64,000 nucleotides of DNA, from assembly GCA_015183035.1 (NCBI GenBank), contig JACZZP010000002.1, forward strand, positions 310,001 to 374,000, written 5' to 3'. The stretch is from Meloidogyne chitwoodi (taxonomy: Eukaryota > Nematoda > Chromadorea > Rhabditida > Meloidogynidae). The notes below the pieces were generated by a model. It was not told the origin of the DNA. It worked only from the letters and a program-made list of their open reading frames with translations, and searched no databases. Position 1 is the first letter of the stretch; every line of letters begins with the position of its first letter. The translations under genes and the position numbers were made by a program. Shown one piece after another: positions 34,328-44,416 of the stretch.

Positions 34328-34744
34328 AAAAATAGTTGATTTTTTATTCTCTAATAAACGTCACTCTCTAATAGTAAGGCACTCTCTAATAATACGGCAC
34401 TCTCTAATGTAAGGCACTTTAATTAGAAATATTTTTCATCAATTTTTTATATTTTTTATTTCACTCGAAGTACAAAAATTAATTTAGTTATGTATTTTAT
34501 AGTATTAATTAAAATAAAATTGTGTAAAATTGCTACTTAAATTACTGATAATTTAATTTTGTGATAACAACTATATTTAATTAGTTAATTATTTTTACTA
34601 AATTTAATATTTGCTCTTAAAATACTAAAAAATAATTAAATTATTTTTTAGCACGTTTAAAACAATTTTACTATAATCTCGTTATAGAGACACCTCAAAG
34701 GCGACTCTATTAGGGTGTCATTATAACCGGAGTTTTTCTATTTC

Positions 34745-35115
34745 CGGTCCTTAATATTTTTTCAGAATTTAATCGGAATTTTTCAGAATTTAATCAGAAT
34801 TATTTCAGAATTTACTCTGAATTTTTTCAGAATTTAATCAGAATTTTTCAGAAGTTAATCAGAATTATTTCAGAATTTACTCTGAATTTTTTCAGAATTT
34901 AATCAGAATTTTTCAGAATTTAATCAGAATTATTTCAGAATTTACTCTGAATTTTTTCAGAATTTAATCAGAATTATTTCAGAATTTACTCTGAATTTTT
35001 TCAGAATTTAATCGGAATTTTTCAGAATTTAATCAGAATTATTTCAGAATTTACTCTGAATTTTTTCAGAATTTAATCAGAATTATTTCAGAATTTAATC
35101 GAAATTTTTCATTGA
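34745..35115. repeat. Tandem TTTCAGAATTTAATCAGAAT array
   Basis: A composite repeat, TTTCAGAATTTAATCAGAAT followed by TATTTCAGAATTTACTCTGA, repeated about eight times with deletions. Related in core (AATCAGAATT) to the ATTCTGATTT arrays elsewhere. Confidence 0.9.
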
Positions 35116-36094
35116 TTGTCACTAAACAGAATTATAAAAAAGGTTAACTTAATTAAATGAATAAAAATTAAAAAATAAATTAATTAATTTCCTTTTTAAT
35201 TTCATCATAAATATAAATAAATAAATAATTTCCCATAAAAATATTTTATTAAAATAATTTGCTAAAATTATTTTCTTATCAAAAAATATCAACAAAAATG
35301 AAAAAAGGACCATAAAAGGATAAGTAATAAATCTTTGTTTTTGTGACTGTACGGGGAAAGGTGTGGGGGACATTTTTAAGAAGAGAGAAAGGAAAAATTG
35401 GGTAAAAACAGCCGACCAATTTTTATTTTTATTTATTAAAATTCTTTGACATTTTAAGCTGATTTTGACGTTAAACAGTTTGTTTTCGATCAATAAGTTA
35501 ATTTTTAAACATTTTTTATTTTTTAAATCTCGTTAAAATGCCAAAGAATGAACTGACCTTATAACGAGATTTATTAAAAAAAATTTTTTTTTAATTTTTT
35601 AAATTTTATTTCCTGTTTGTCAATAGCAAAATTGTATTTTTCAACATTTGTTCAAACAAATATTATTGATTACAAAATTATTTTTGACAAAAATGTAGAC
35701 GAAATTAAATTAAAAATGCTGGATTTTTTACACAAATTTAATTAAATTATTTTTAAAATATTTTTATTGATTCAAATTTAATTATTTATTTTTAATTTTA
35801 AAAAAGCTAAAATTATTTTTTAAAATTTAATTTACTTTTAAAAAATCATTTTCCCATCATTTAAAGTTAATCCAACTCTTTAAAATAAAGTAGCTTTTTA
35901 AACACATTGATTTACTTCCCCTAATTGCAAAAAGCTTGTGGTTGGAGTTGTACTAATTTTATTAATTAAATTAATTTTAAAATATCTATACCACAAAGTT
36001 AGATATTAGAAAAATAAGTGACCTTGAATATTTTGTCCCTCTCTTTAATTTAAATTTATGGGGTGCTTAAATTAAAGAGTTAACAATTTTTAAC

Positions 36095-36104
36095 ATTTTT
36101 CAGA
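36095..36104 (+). promoter_or_regulatory. Candidate trans-splice acceptor TTTTTCAG
   Basis: ATTTTTCAG at 36095-36103 matches the nematode 3' splice/SL acceptor consensus. It stands 30 bases upstream of the ATG at 36134 with no plausible upstream exon. Confidence 0.4.
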
Positions 36105-36133
36105 CTTTTATTTTTCCAATTTTATTTTTATTA

Positions 36134-39100
36134 ATGTCTTCAAATGATATAGTAGAATCAACAGGTTTAAATAATGAAAATGAAACAAAAAAAATAAATG
36201 AAAACACTAATTTATTAAAAAATGGCAATGATGAAAAAATGGCAGAGAAGGATTTGGAAAAAGGAGAGGTTGAGATAAATACTAAAAATGTGAGTAAAAT
36301 AAATAAATAAATAAATTATAAAATGAAAGAAATTTAATTTTTTGAAATTTTTTGGAAAATGGCAAAAAATAGAAAATTATGGCAAAATTTGCCATAAATG
36401 GCAATAAATTTGCCATTTATTGATAAAAAATGATTTAATAAATCTAAAATTTTTTATACAGAAATCTTATGGAAGGGATGATAAAACAAAGTTGATTGGC
36501 TATGAGGAGTTGAAGTTATATAGAAAATCTCCATTCTGGAAAGTGTTGAGGTATGTAAGGGATGTGGGTTTGACCAGTTGAGCTCTAACCCTTATAACTT
36601 AAGAACGAATGGTCTGTTTCGAAATTAATTTACCAAATATAATAGAGCAGAAAATTAGCTATAAAAATATTTTAAAATAAAAATATTGGATGATTGACAA
36701 ACGAAGTAAACGTCAAAAAACCTAAGGAAAGTCAGTTTTTAACCGAAAAATATTAGATTTTTAACAATAACTTTTTTGCCATAAAACCAAAAATTATGAA
36801 TTATTTTGTATTAAATAGAAGACACTCTGCTCTATTGAATGATATAAAAAAATTAAAAAATGGTTAAGTTATTCCAAAGTTATAGGGGAAGAAGCACAGC
36901 AGGTCAAGTGTCCTTTCTTTCCCAATATTCTTTAAAAAAATTAATTAAAAATATCAGATTTTTGCTATATGGCGGTCTTGCCTTTATTTTTGTTGCTTTA
37001 GTTACTTTATCAATTTTAATTGTAATATTCAGTTCAAAATGTGTAGATTTACCTGATGGAGCGGGGCTTGTGCTACCTAAAGGTCAAAACTTATTTCTAA
37101 TTTTATTTTAATTATTATTAAGAACAATTAATTGTCCAAATAAATTGAAAAAAACCAAGTATAATAATTTTAATAAAAAAATTGAAAATTTAATTGTTTC
37201 GGCCATTTCAACACCAGATATTTGAGTGTCGGCCGTTTCAGTGCCGTAAATTTTAAAATATTTTAATTTTCAGAAGAACCTCTCCTATTAGTCTATCCTC
37301 GCCAGTTAAATGTTTTACAAGGCAAAGAAGCAATTTTCAATTGTGAATTTCCAACAGGACTGGTTGAATGGAGGAGGCTAGACCAAAATGGTCTTTTTAC
37401 TGAATTTCCCTCTGGAATTGAAAAAACAAAAAATGGACAATTAAAAATACCTAATGTAGATATCAATCATCAAGGAGAATTTGCTTGTCAAATTAAGGAT
37501 AATAATAAAAATAGTGTAAACACTCCCCAAGTTGTCCGTCTTTTTGTGCTTAGTAGTGGTCAAGAAGGAGCGAAAGAGAAGGTGGAAGAGGTAAAAATTA
37601 AAAAATAAAATAATTAAAAAAAAATTAATTTTTTATTCTTTAAAAAATATATTAAATATTTAAGAATCCTACCGTAGCAAATAGAAACGGAAGAGAAGAA
37701 TTACCACCTCTAGCTTTAAAACCGCGTGTTGACTCTTATTTAAAAATTGCTTCAGCCGGTGAGCCTGTTCATTTTCGTTGTTGGAATTGTCAATTTGCTG
37801 AATGCCGAACTAGTCATCGACTTGTTTGGCAAAAATTTAACATCAAAAGCAAAGAAACTGAAGGTATTTTAAAAAGAAAGTCATATTTCGGTGCGGTCAT
37901 TTCAGTGCTAATTTTTTCTGGCGCTGAAACGACCCTTCTAATAATTCTAATTAAAAATCATTTTTTTATAGTTTTGAAAAGCTTTGGCTCTCTTTCAATT
38001 GATCGAGATACGCAGTCGGTATTTCTGATATTTCAAGAGGTGAGTCAAACCGATGCAGGCATTTATGAGTGTTTGGATGAAGGAACTGGAGCAACTTCAT
38101 CGCAAGTTCATTTGCAGGTGGAGCCACGTGAGTTGGGATAACTTTAATGCATTAATAGAGGGAAAGGTCGTTTCGGTGCAGACATTTCAGTGCCAACAAA
38201 AAATCTTTATTTTCAGCACGAATACCAGTCATTACCCCAATGGTCCAAACAGTTCATGGCAACACAACAGCCTTTATTCAATGCACTGTCCCTGGAAGAA
38301 TAGATGCCAAACTTAGCTGGCGTTTAGAGAACGGAGTGGAAGCAGAAGAATTAATAGGTGCTAAGGATGATGGAAAAGGCCTTTTAAGAATAGATCATGT
38401 TAGAGCAGAACATTTAAGGCATGGTTATATTTGTTGGGCAATGTATCCGAAAAGAGCTGATAAGCAGGTTTAAATTTCTTTAAAAATTCTGAAAAAATAA
38501 GAAAATAATTCTGAAAAATTCTGTAATAATTCTAAAAAAATCTAAAAAATTCTGATTTTGAAAAATAATTCTGAAAAAAATTTTTTTATCAGGCATTACA
38601 CTCAGGTCCAGCAAAACTCCATGTATTTGGAGGATTAGAAAATGACCAAAAAAACAAAGAAGAAAAAGTTGAAACAAATGAGAGAGAGACAAGTACTAAT
38701 AGAGAAATTATAGTGGAAGAAAAGAAAGATGAGAGAAGTACTAAAGAGACAATTCCTGAAGAAAAAATTCTTGAACAAATAATTCCGGAAAAAATAATTC
38801 CGGAAGAGACAATTCCGGAAGAAAAAATTCCTGAAGAAAAAATTCCGGAAAAAACAATTCCGGAAGAGACAATTCCGGAAGAAAAAATTCTGGAAGAGAC
38901 AATTCCTGAAGAAAAAATTCCTGAAGAAAAAATTCCGGAAAAAACAATTCCGGAAGAGACAATTCCGGAAGAAAAAATTCTGGAAGAGACAATTCCTGAA
39001 GAAAAAATTCCTGAAAAAAAAATTCCGGAAAAAACAATTCCGGAAGAGACAATTCCGGAAAATTTGAATGAACTGGCTGAAGGTAAAATTGAGAATGTTA

Positions 39101-40560
39101 AAGAAAAGGAAGAGAATAAGGAAGTTATGGATGAAAATGAAAGAAGCGAAGAGAATGAAAAAATAAAAGAAGAGGATGAAAGAAAAGAAGAAAAAATAGA
39201 AGAACTAAATATTAATGAAGACAATAAAGTAAAAGAAGAGAAAAAGGAAGAAAATATGGAAGAAGAAGAAAAAAATAAAAGGGAAGAAGAAATAAATGAA
39301 GAGAGTGAAGATAAAACTGAAAAGGTTATTGGAGAGAATAAAAATGAAGAAAATAAAGTGACAGATTTGAAGAGAAAAGATGTAAATAAAATTAAGGAAG
39401 ATGAGAAAAATGAAGAAGAAGAGAATAAGAAAACTGAACACTTGACGAATGAAATAAAAGAGGATGAATTAAAATCAACAAACGAAGAAAAAGAGATAAA
39501 AGAGGAAATGAAAGAAGATAAAATTGATGAAGAAGAAAAATTGAAGGAAGAAGCGAATGAAGATAAAAAAGACGAGGAAGAGAATAATAAAGAAGAGATT
39601 TTGGAAAAGAAGAAAGAAAATGTTAAGGAAGAGAAAGCTAAGGAAGTGAAGACATTGGGAAATGTTGAAGAGAAAAATAAAGAGGAATTGGAAGAAGTAA
39701 AGGGAATACAAGAAGGTGACGAGAAGGAAGAACATAAAAAGGATGAAGATGAAGAAAACAATGAAGAAAATAAGGTTGAAGAGAAAGAAGCTGTTAAAGT
39801 AGAGGAGAGAGAAGAGAAAATGGAAGAGAAAAAGGAAGAAGAGAAAAAGGAAGAAGAAGAGAAAAAGGAAGAAGAAGAGAAAAAGGAAGAAGAAGAGAAA
39901 AAGGAAGAAGAAGAGAAAAAGGAAGAAGAAGAGAAAAAGGAAGAAGAAGAGAAAAAGGAAGAAGAAGAGAAAAAGGAAGAAGAAGAGAAAAAGGAAGAAG
40001 AAGAGAAAAAGGAAGAAGAAGAGAAAAAGGAAGAAGAAGAGAAAAAGGAAGAAGAAGAGAAAAAGGAAGAAGAAGAGAAAAAGGAAGAAGAAGAGAAAAA
40101 GGAAGAAGAAGAGAAAAAGGAAGAAGAAGAGAAAAAGGAAGAAGAAGAGAAAAAGGAAGAAGAAGAGAAAAAGGAAGAAGAAGAGAAAAAGGAAGAAGAA
40201 GAGAAAAAGGAAGAAGAAGAGAAAAAGGAAGAAGAAGAGAAAAAGGAAGAAGAAGAGAAAAAGGAAGAAGAAGAGAAAAAGGAAGAAGAAGAGAAAAAGG
40301 AAGAAAATAAAGGGGGAGAGGTTTTAAATGAAGAAAAAACAAATGAAGAAGAAAATAAAAAAGAAGAATTAAGTGGAGAAGCAACAATACAAATAGAAAA
40401 ATTATTAAATTCAATTACTGCCTTAGGAACAAAAACAAATGAATCTAATGAACAAATAAATAATAATAATAATGAAGAAAATTTAATAAATAAAAAAGAA
40501 TTAACAATAAATGATTCTTGGCGGTTATTGGATGCTTTAATGGGAATTATACCTATTTAA
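36134..40560 (+). CDS. Membrane-anchored three-Ig-domain protein with long Lys/Glu repeat tail
   Basis: Exons from 36134 (MSSNDIVESTGLNNENET), 36462-36550 and about 36883-37081. The third gives one TM segment, LAFIFVALVTLSILIVIF, with no signal peptide before it, so the fold is type II with the Ig domains outside. Ig1 in exon 37274-37591 (EAIFNCEFPTGLVEW, DINHQGEFACQI). Ig2 across 37664-38126 (PVHFRCWNCQF, QTDAGIYECLDEG). Ig3 in exon 38217-38466 (AFIQCTVPGRIDAKLSWRL, RHGYICWAMYPK). Each has the paired Cys and the D-G-Y/F-C strand F pattern. The last exon (about 38593-40560) encodes a 650-residue tail: IPEEKIPEKTIPEET repeats (38750-39062), a mixed K/E region, then some 25 KKEEEE repeats (39840-40305), ending WRLLDALMGIIPI. 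Likely an adhesion or matrix protein. No orthologue recognised. Confidence 0.75.
38750..39062 (+). repeat. Coding IPEEKIPEKTIPEET repeat
   Basis: Tandem 15-bp modules (AATTCCGGAAGAGAC and AATTCCTGAAGAAAA types) encode pentapeptides IPEEK, IPEET, IPEKT and ILEET. Several modules form a higher-order unit of about 75-90 bp that is repeated three times. Confidence 0.9.
39840..40305 (+). repeat. Coding 18-bp minisatellite, GAGAAAAAGGAAGAAGAA, about 25 copies
   Basis: Almost perfectly identical 18-bp units encode KKEEEE. The near-absence of synonymous changes between units indicates recent expansion or ongoing homogenisation. Antisense frames are open only because of the repeat. Confidence 0.95.
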
Positions 40561-40711
40561 TTTTAATTAATTTTTTTAAATTAATTTAATTTTGTTTAGA
40601 AAAAATTTATTATTTTTACCTCTCTCTGTGTGCAACAAGGATACTACCGACAAAATATTAAAATTTCTTAAATTTTTTTAAAAAATATGGAACTTTAAAT
40701 TATAATTACGC

Positions 40712-41056
40712 TATGGGACAACTCAGCGCCAATAATTATAACAAATGAACGATTAGATAATTTTAGGTGTTTGTGGTACCATTGGATAGAGCAGAAAATT
40801 AGCTTCAAAATACCAAAATTTCAGAATTTTTTGAAAACTGGAAGAAAAGTTGTAGTCAAATTACTTCCAAAAATCGAATTTTTTCAAAAAACTTTTAGTT
40901 TTTTCACTACAACTTTTTTTCCAGTTTTTCAAAAATTCTGAAATTTTGGTATTTTGAAGCAAATTTTCTGCTCTATCCAATGGTACCATAAACACCTTAA
41001 AATATCTTTTCGTTCATTTGTTATAATAGCTGGCACTCAGTTGACCCCTACCCATA
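40712..41056. mobile_element. 345-bp foldback element with arms of about 150 bp
   Basis: Left arm TATGGGACAACTCAGCGCCA ... AACAAATGAACGA ... GGTACCATTGGATAGAGCAG ... ACCAAAATTTCAGAATTTTT. The right arm is its reverse complement (AAAAATTCTGAAATTTTGGT ... CTGCTCTATCCAATGGTACC ... TCGTTCATTTGTT ... ACCCATA). Non-coding. A degraded relative with AGAGCAGAAAATTAGCT lies in the Ig gene intron at about 36640-36850. Confidence 0.85.
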
Positions 41057-42624
41057 AAATCATTGTTTTACTCTCATTTTGTATTTAAGTGTTAAAAATT
41101 CTCCTTTTCAACGCTATTTTATTTAATTGGCAATATCCTTTATAATATGTACTTAAGTTTAGCAGAGAATATAGAGAGTATATTTAAATATTTCTTAAAA
41201 AAGCCACCGATATTTTTTTCAAAATACTATTTTTTTCAAAAAAATTTTTCAACACGAGTGGATTAGGAAATATTTTATTTTGTTTATTTTAATTTAAGCA
41301 TTTTTCACATTCCTTTATTTTGTCAAATATTAATTTTATAAAATAAATTTTTTATTTTATTTTTTAAAAATTGTCACAGTAGTGTGTGTGAGGACAAAAA
41401 TCTGCAACTATCCGAGGGAACTTTAAAGTAAAATTAATCTAAAAATGTTTTTGAGTAAAATAAATATTAAATAATTTAAATAAAATTTAAAATTAAATAT
41501 AAATTAAAATAAAAGGTCAATAATTGGGAAATTTAAAGTGTTGGCTTTTTTATTTAAAAAGAAGGAAAAGTGCGAGTAATTGACGCAAATTGGTAAAATA
41601 TAAAATTTAATAAATAAAGAAGGAATAAAGAGAGGTAATAAAGAAAAAATTAAAAAAATTAATAAATCAAAACTCAATTGAAAGAAGAAAAAAGAGCCCC
41701 ATATATTCGCAGACTTGAATTTTTTTTTATTTAAAATTATCAAGTTTTTTTTTGTTGTATGAAGAATTTTTTAAATCAAAAAGTTTTAAAGAATTAAAGC
41801 AATTTAACGAAAACAGAAAATTCTTATTTATAGATTTTTAAAAATTTTTATAATTAAAAAAAATTAATATAATCAGATATCTATTCAGAATTTTAAAATA
41901 AATTAATTAGAAATTGACCAAATTTATAAACTTGATTTTAAAATAAAGCTAATTTTTTATTTAATTTTTTAAATTTTAGTTTATGTTTTTATATAAATTT
42001 AACAAAAAGTTATGTTAAAATAACCAAATGTAGAGGTTAAAGCTATACTAGGTAAAGAGGAAGAGAGCGCAGAGTAAATTAAACTTCTCTTTTAATTGCA
42101 TAGGGGGAAGTAAGTTTATTAAGTGATTACCCAGGCTACTCTCTTCACATCCTTTAGCTAATAATTTTAAAAAATCATAACTTTTTACAATTTTATCCAA
42201 AAACGATGATTTTGGTATCATTCTACTTATAATTTTTTGTTCTTTATATTAAGTAGGACATAAAAAAATATATTAAAAAACTTTTTTATTTAAATTTAAT
42301 AAAATTTCTTGCCAATGCCATCCTCTACTTTTTATTAATTTTATTAGGCAATTGGCGAAGGAAATTAAAAAATTCAATATTTAAGAAAATTAAAGTGCAG
42401 ACTTTTTAAAGAGCATAGGGAGAGAAAGAGGGAACAATGAAGATAATTGACGTAAATTTTAAATAAATTTTAAAATCAATTGTGCGAAGAAAAAATCTTT
42501 TTTAATGAAACTAGAGTCTTGGCGAAAGAATAAAAATTTAAATTAAATTTTTCTATTTTTCTCTCTAAGAATGGAATTTATTATAAAAGAGTGAAGATAG
42601 AAGGGATGATTTATTGACTTAAAT

Positions 42625-42705
42625 CAACGTCCGCGAGTTTAAGGCAACGTTGCTTTACGCAACGAATTTTGCCCTTTAAAAGACAATGTAAATGCCTTCT
42701 GATTT
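42625..42705 (+). promoter_or_regulatory. Conserved GC-rich upstream block of copy B with TGCCCTT
   Basis: CAACGTCCGCGAGTTTAAGG, the palindrome GCAACGTTGC, then TTTTGCCCTTTAAAAG. TGCCCTT at 42670-42676 is 243 bp upstream of the ATG at 42919. It stands out from the AT-rich surroundings and is shared with copies A and C. Confidence 0.65.
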
Positions 42706-42918
42706 ATTTAAATTTTATTTTTTATATTGTCCTCCTCACTTTTCCGAGTTTTTTTTAATTTTAAAGAAATTTTAACTAGGTCTTCACAAACGCTTTGGTC
42801 TCATATTATTTAATTACTCCCAAATATATTATTAATCAAATTTTTTGAAATGTTTGACAAATAGAGTTAATTTAAATATATTTTTAAATAAATTTTAGAT
42901 ATATTTATTTTATTTAAA

Positions 42919-44416
42919 ATGTCAAAATTTTCAAAAATTTCAATTTTTGTAATTTTTGTATTTATTGTCTTTATTTTGTCTGAGTCTGAAGGAGGTAAAC
43001 GAAAAGGAAATACTAAAGTTGTGTCTACAAATAAAAAAATTAGTGCTGGAGCATCTGATAGTCTATCGAAAAATAAAAGAGGAGGTAAAGGCAACGGAAA
43101 AGAAGGAAAAATCGAAACACCTAGTTTAAAGCCTTCAAATAATCCAATTAAAGATATAAATTTTGCCCCTAAAAAGCCTACTAATACCAAGGAAATAGAT
43201 ATAAAGGTAAATAATAATTAAAATATATTTTAATAAAAAATTAAAGAGGTTAATACAATTATTTAAACCCCAATACTTTTTTAAAAATCTGATTTGAACT
43301 ATTATAAAAAATTTATTTAATTTTAAATCTTTTTTCTAGGGCTAAATTCAAATTTTTTTGATAAAAATAGTTAAGAGATATTGTAAGGGAGATAGCTGTT
43401 AGTAGTTAAAACGCTTAGGCGGGGGTTTAAGATCTATAAGAGGGCAGCGCGACTTTTCGTCAATAGACTTTCCGTCAATGGACCATTCGTCAATACCTTT
43501 CGTCAACGGACTTTTCAACAACAGACTTTTCGTCAATGAATAAAATTGAAAAATCAAGAGAAGAAAACTAATTAAAAACGGTAAAGATCGTTTCAAAATA
43601 TCTAGGATAACTTTTTTTTATTTTAAACAATTTCAAATAGTTTTGATGTCAATTGAATGAGCTCGAAAAGTGGATTCTTTACACTAATGGAAAGATCATA
43701 TCAGTTGGTTCTAAAAAAGACGCTTGAAAAACACGAATCGTGACTTTCCAATTTATCATGCTGTAACTTTTACTGGAATGATATCTGATTGGATTTACCT
43801 AATTGGTAAAAATAATCAGCTTATCGAGAGCTTTTGATTAATAAAAGAACTGTTCAGATAGGTTTAGAAGTAAAAAAGTTATCGCAAAAAAAAACCGGCT
43901 AGCTGAAACAGCCGACTCTGAAACGATCTTTACCGTTTTTATTAGTTTTCTTCTCTTGATTTTTCAATTTTATTCATTGACGAAAAGTCTGTTGTCGAAA
44001 AGTCCATTGACGAAAGGTATTGACGAATGGTCCGTTGACGGAAAGTCTATTGACGAAAAGTAGTAGAGCCCTATAAGAGAGAGAGAGAAAGCAGCGCACC
44101 GGTAGCTAGTCGGATAGAGCCCCTAAAGAATGTGAGCGTAAGCGCCTAGCATAGACATAAGAGGTAGCACACCTGCCAGGGGTTAAACTTTTACATTTCT
44201 TTCTAATATTTAATAAATTTAATTAAAGTCATCCCTAGCAGTGAAAAGAAATTTGTCAAATAAATTTGAAACAATGGTATGTTTTAATAATTTAATTTTA
44301 AAAAAATATATATATATAATTAACCTAATAAGGAAAAGGAAGAATTAGATCAACAGACTGGACCAACAAATGACGTTGAAACAAATAATGGATTTGAATT
44401 CATGGATTTGAAATGA
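42919..44416 (+). CDS. Small secreted lysine-rich protein, copy B
   Basis: Three phase-0 exons. 42919-43206 encodes MSKFSKISIFVIFVFIVFIL, then SESEGGKRKG: a signal peptide followed by a Lys/Gly/Asn-rich chain. About 44230-44277 (donor after ACAATG) encodes SSLAVKRNLSNKFETM, and about 44333-44416 an acidic tail ending NGFEFMDLK. No known domain; the mature chain is predicted disordered and strongly basic. Copy C has the same three-exon plan and leader (FLFIVFILSETEGVKGK). Intron 1 (about 1 kb, versus about 145 bp in C) contains a 608-bp inverted-repeat element and a tRNA-like segment, inserted after duplication. Secreted and unknown; effector status is inference from signal peptide, copy number and promoter motif. 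Confidence 0.72.
43453..44060. mobile_element. 608-bp MITE-like element with 141-142 bp terminal inverted repeats
   Basis: Left arm 43453-43594 and right arm 43920-44060 are inverted copies; the ends are CTTTTCGTCAATAGACTTTC and GAAAGTCTATTGACGAAAAG. Within each arm TTTCGTCAA(C/T)GGAC is repeated about six times. The inner arm carries AAACGGTAAAGATCGTTTC. The 325-bp centre has no coding potential. No clear target duplication was recognised. It lies in intron 1 of copy B. Confidence 0.88.

Larger units (their letters stand above)
34328..36133. other. Intergenic region with repeat arrays
   Basis: Contains three AAGGCACTCTCTAATA-type units (34360-34425), a foldback-end fragment (about 34675-34735), the TTTCAGAATTTAATC array (34745-35115), and AT-rich sequence to the Ig gene. 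At 36095-36103, TTTTTCAG lies 30 bp before the next ATG and is a good trans-splice acceptor candidate. Confidence 0.65.
40561..42918. other. Intergenic region with foldback element and duplicated 5' blocks of copy B
   Basis: Holds the 345-bp foldback at 40712-41056, then from about 41425 the start of the duplicated unit that is repeated near 45910. Blocks shared with the upstream region of copy C lie at about 41425-41725, 41940-42330 and 42330-42720. No ORF of interest. Confidence 0.7.

Noticed and set aside
35149..35493. Minus-strand 114-codon ORF
   Set aside because: AT-rich Phe/Leu/Lys composition, no domain, no splice context or conserved motif.
38589..39761. Long minus-strand Ser/Phe-rich ORF of 390 codons
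   Set aside because: Antisense shadow of the Lys/Glu-rich tail exon of the Ig protein; low-complexity composition, no leader or domain.
39794..40414. Minus-strand LLLPFS-repeat ORF of 206 codons
   Set aside because: Open only because the 18-bp coding repeat lacks stops in this antisense frame.
44095..44200. Functional tRNA gene
   Set aside because: D-arm-like sequence present but no convincing anticodon arm, T-arm or acceptor pairing; kept only as a SINE-like observation.
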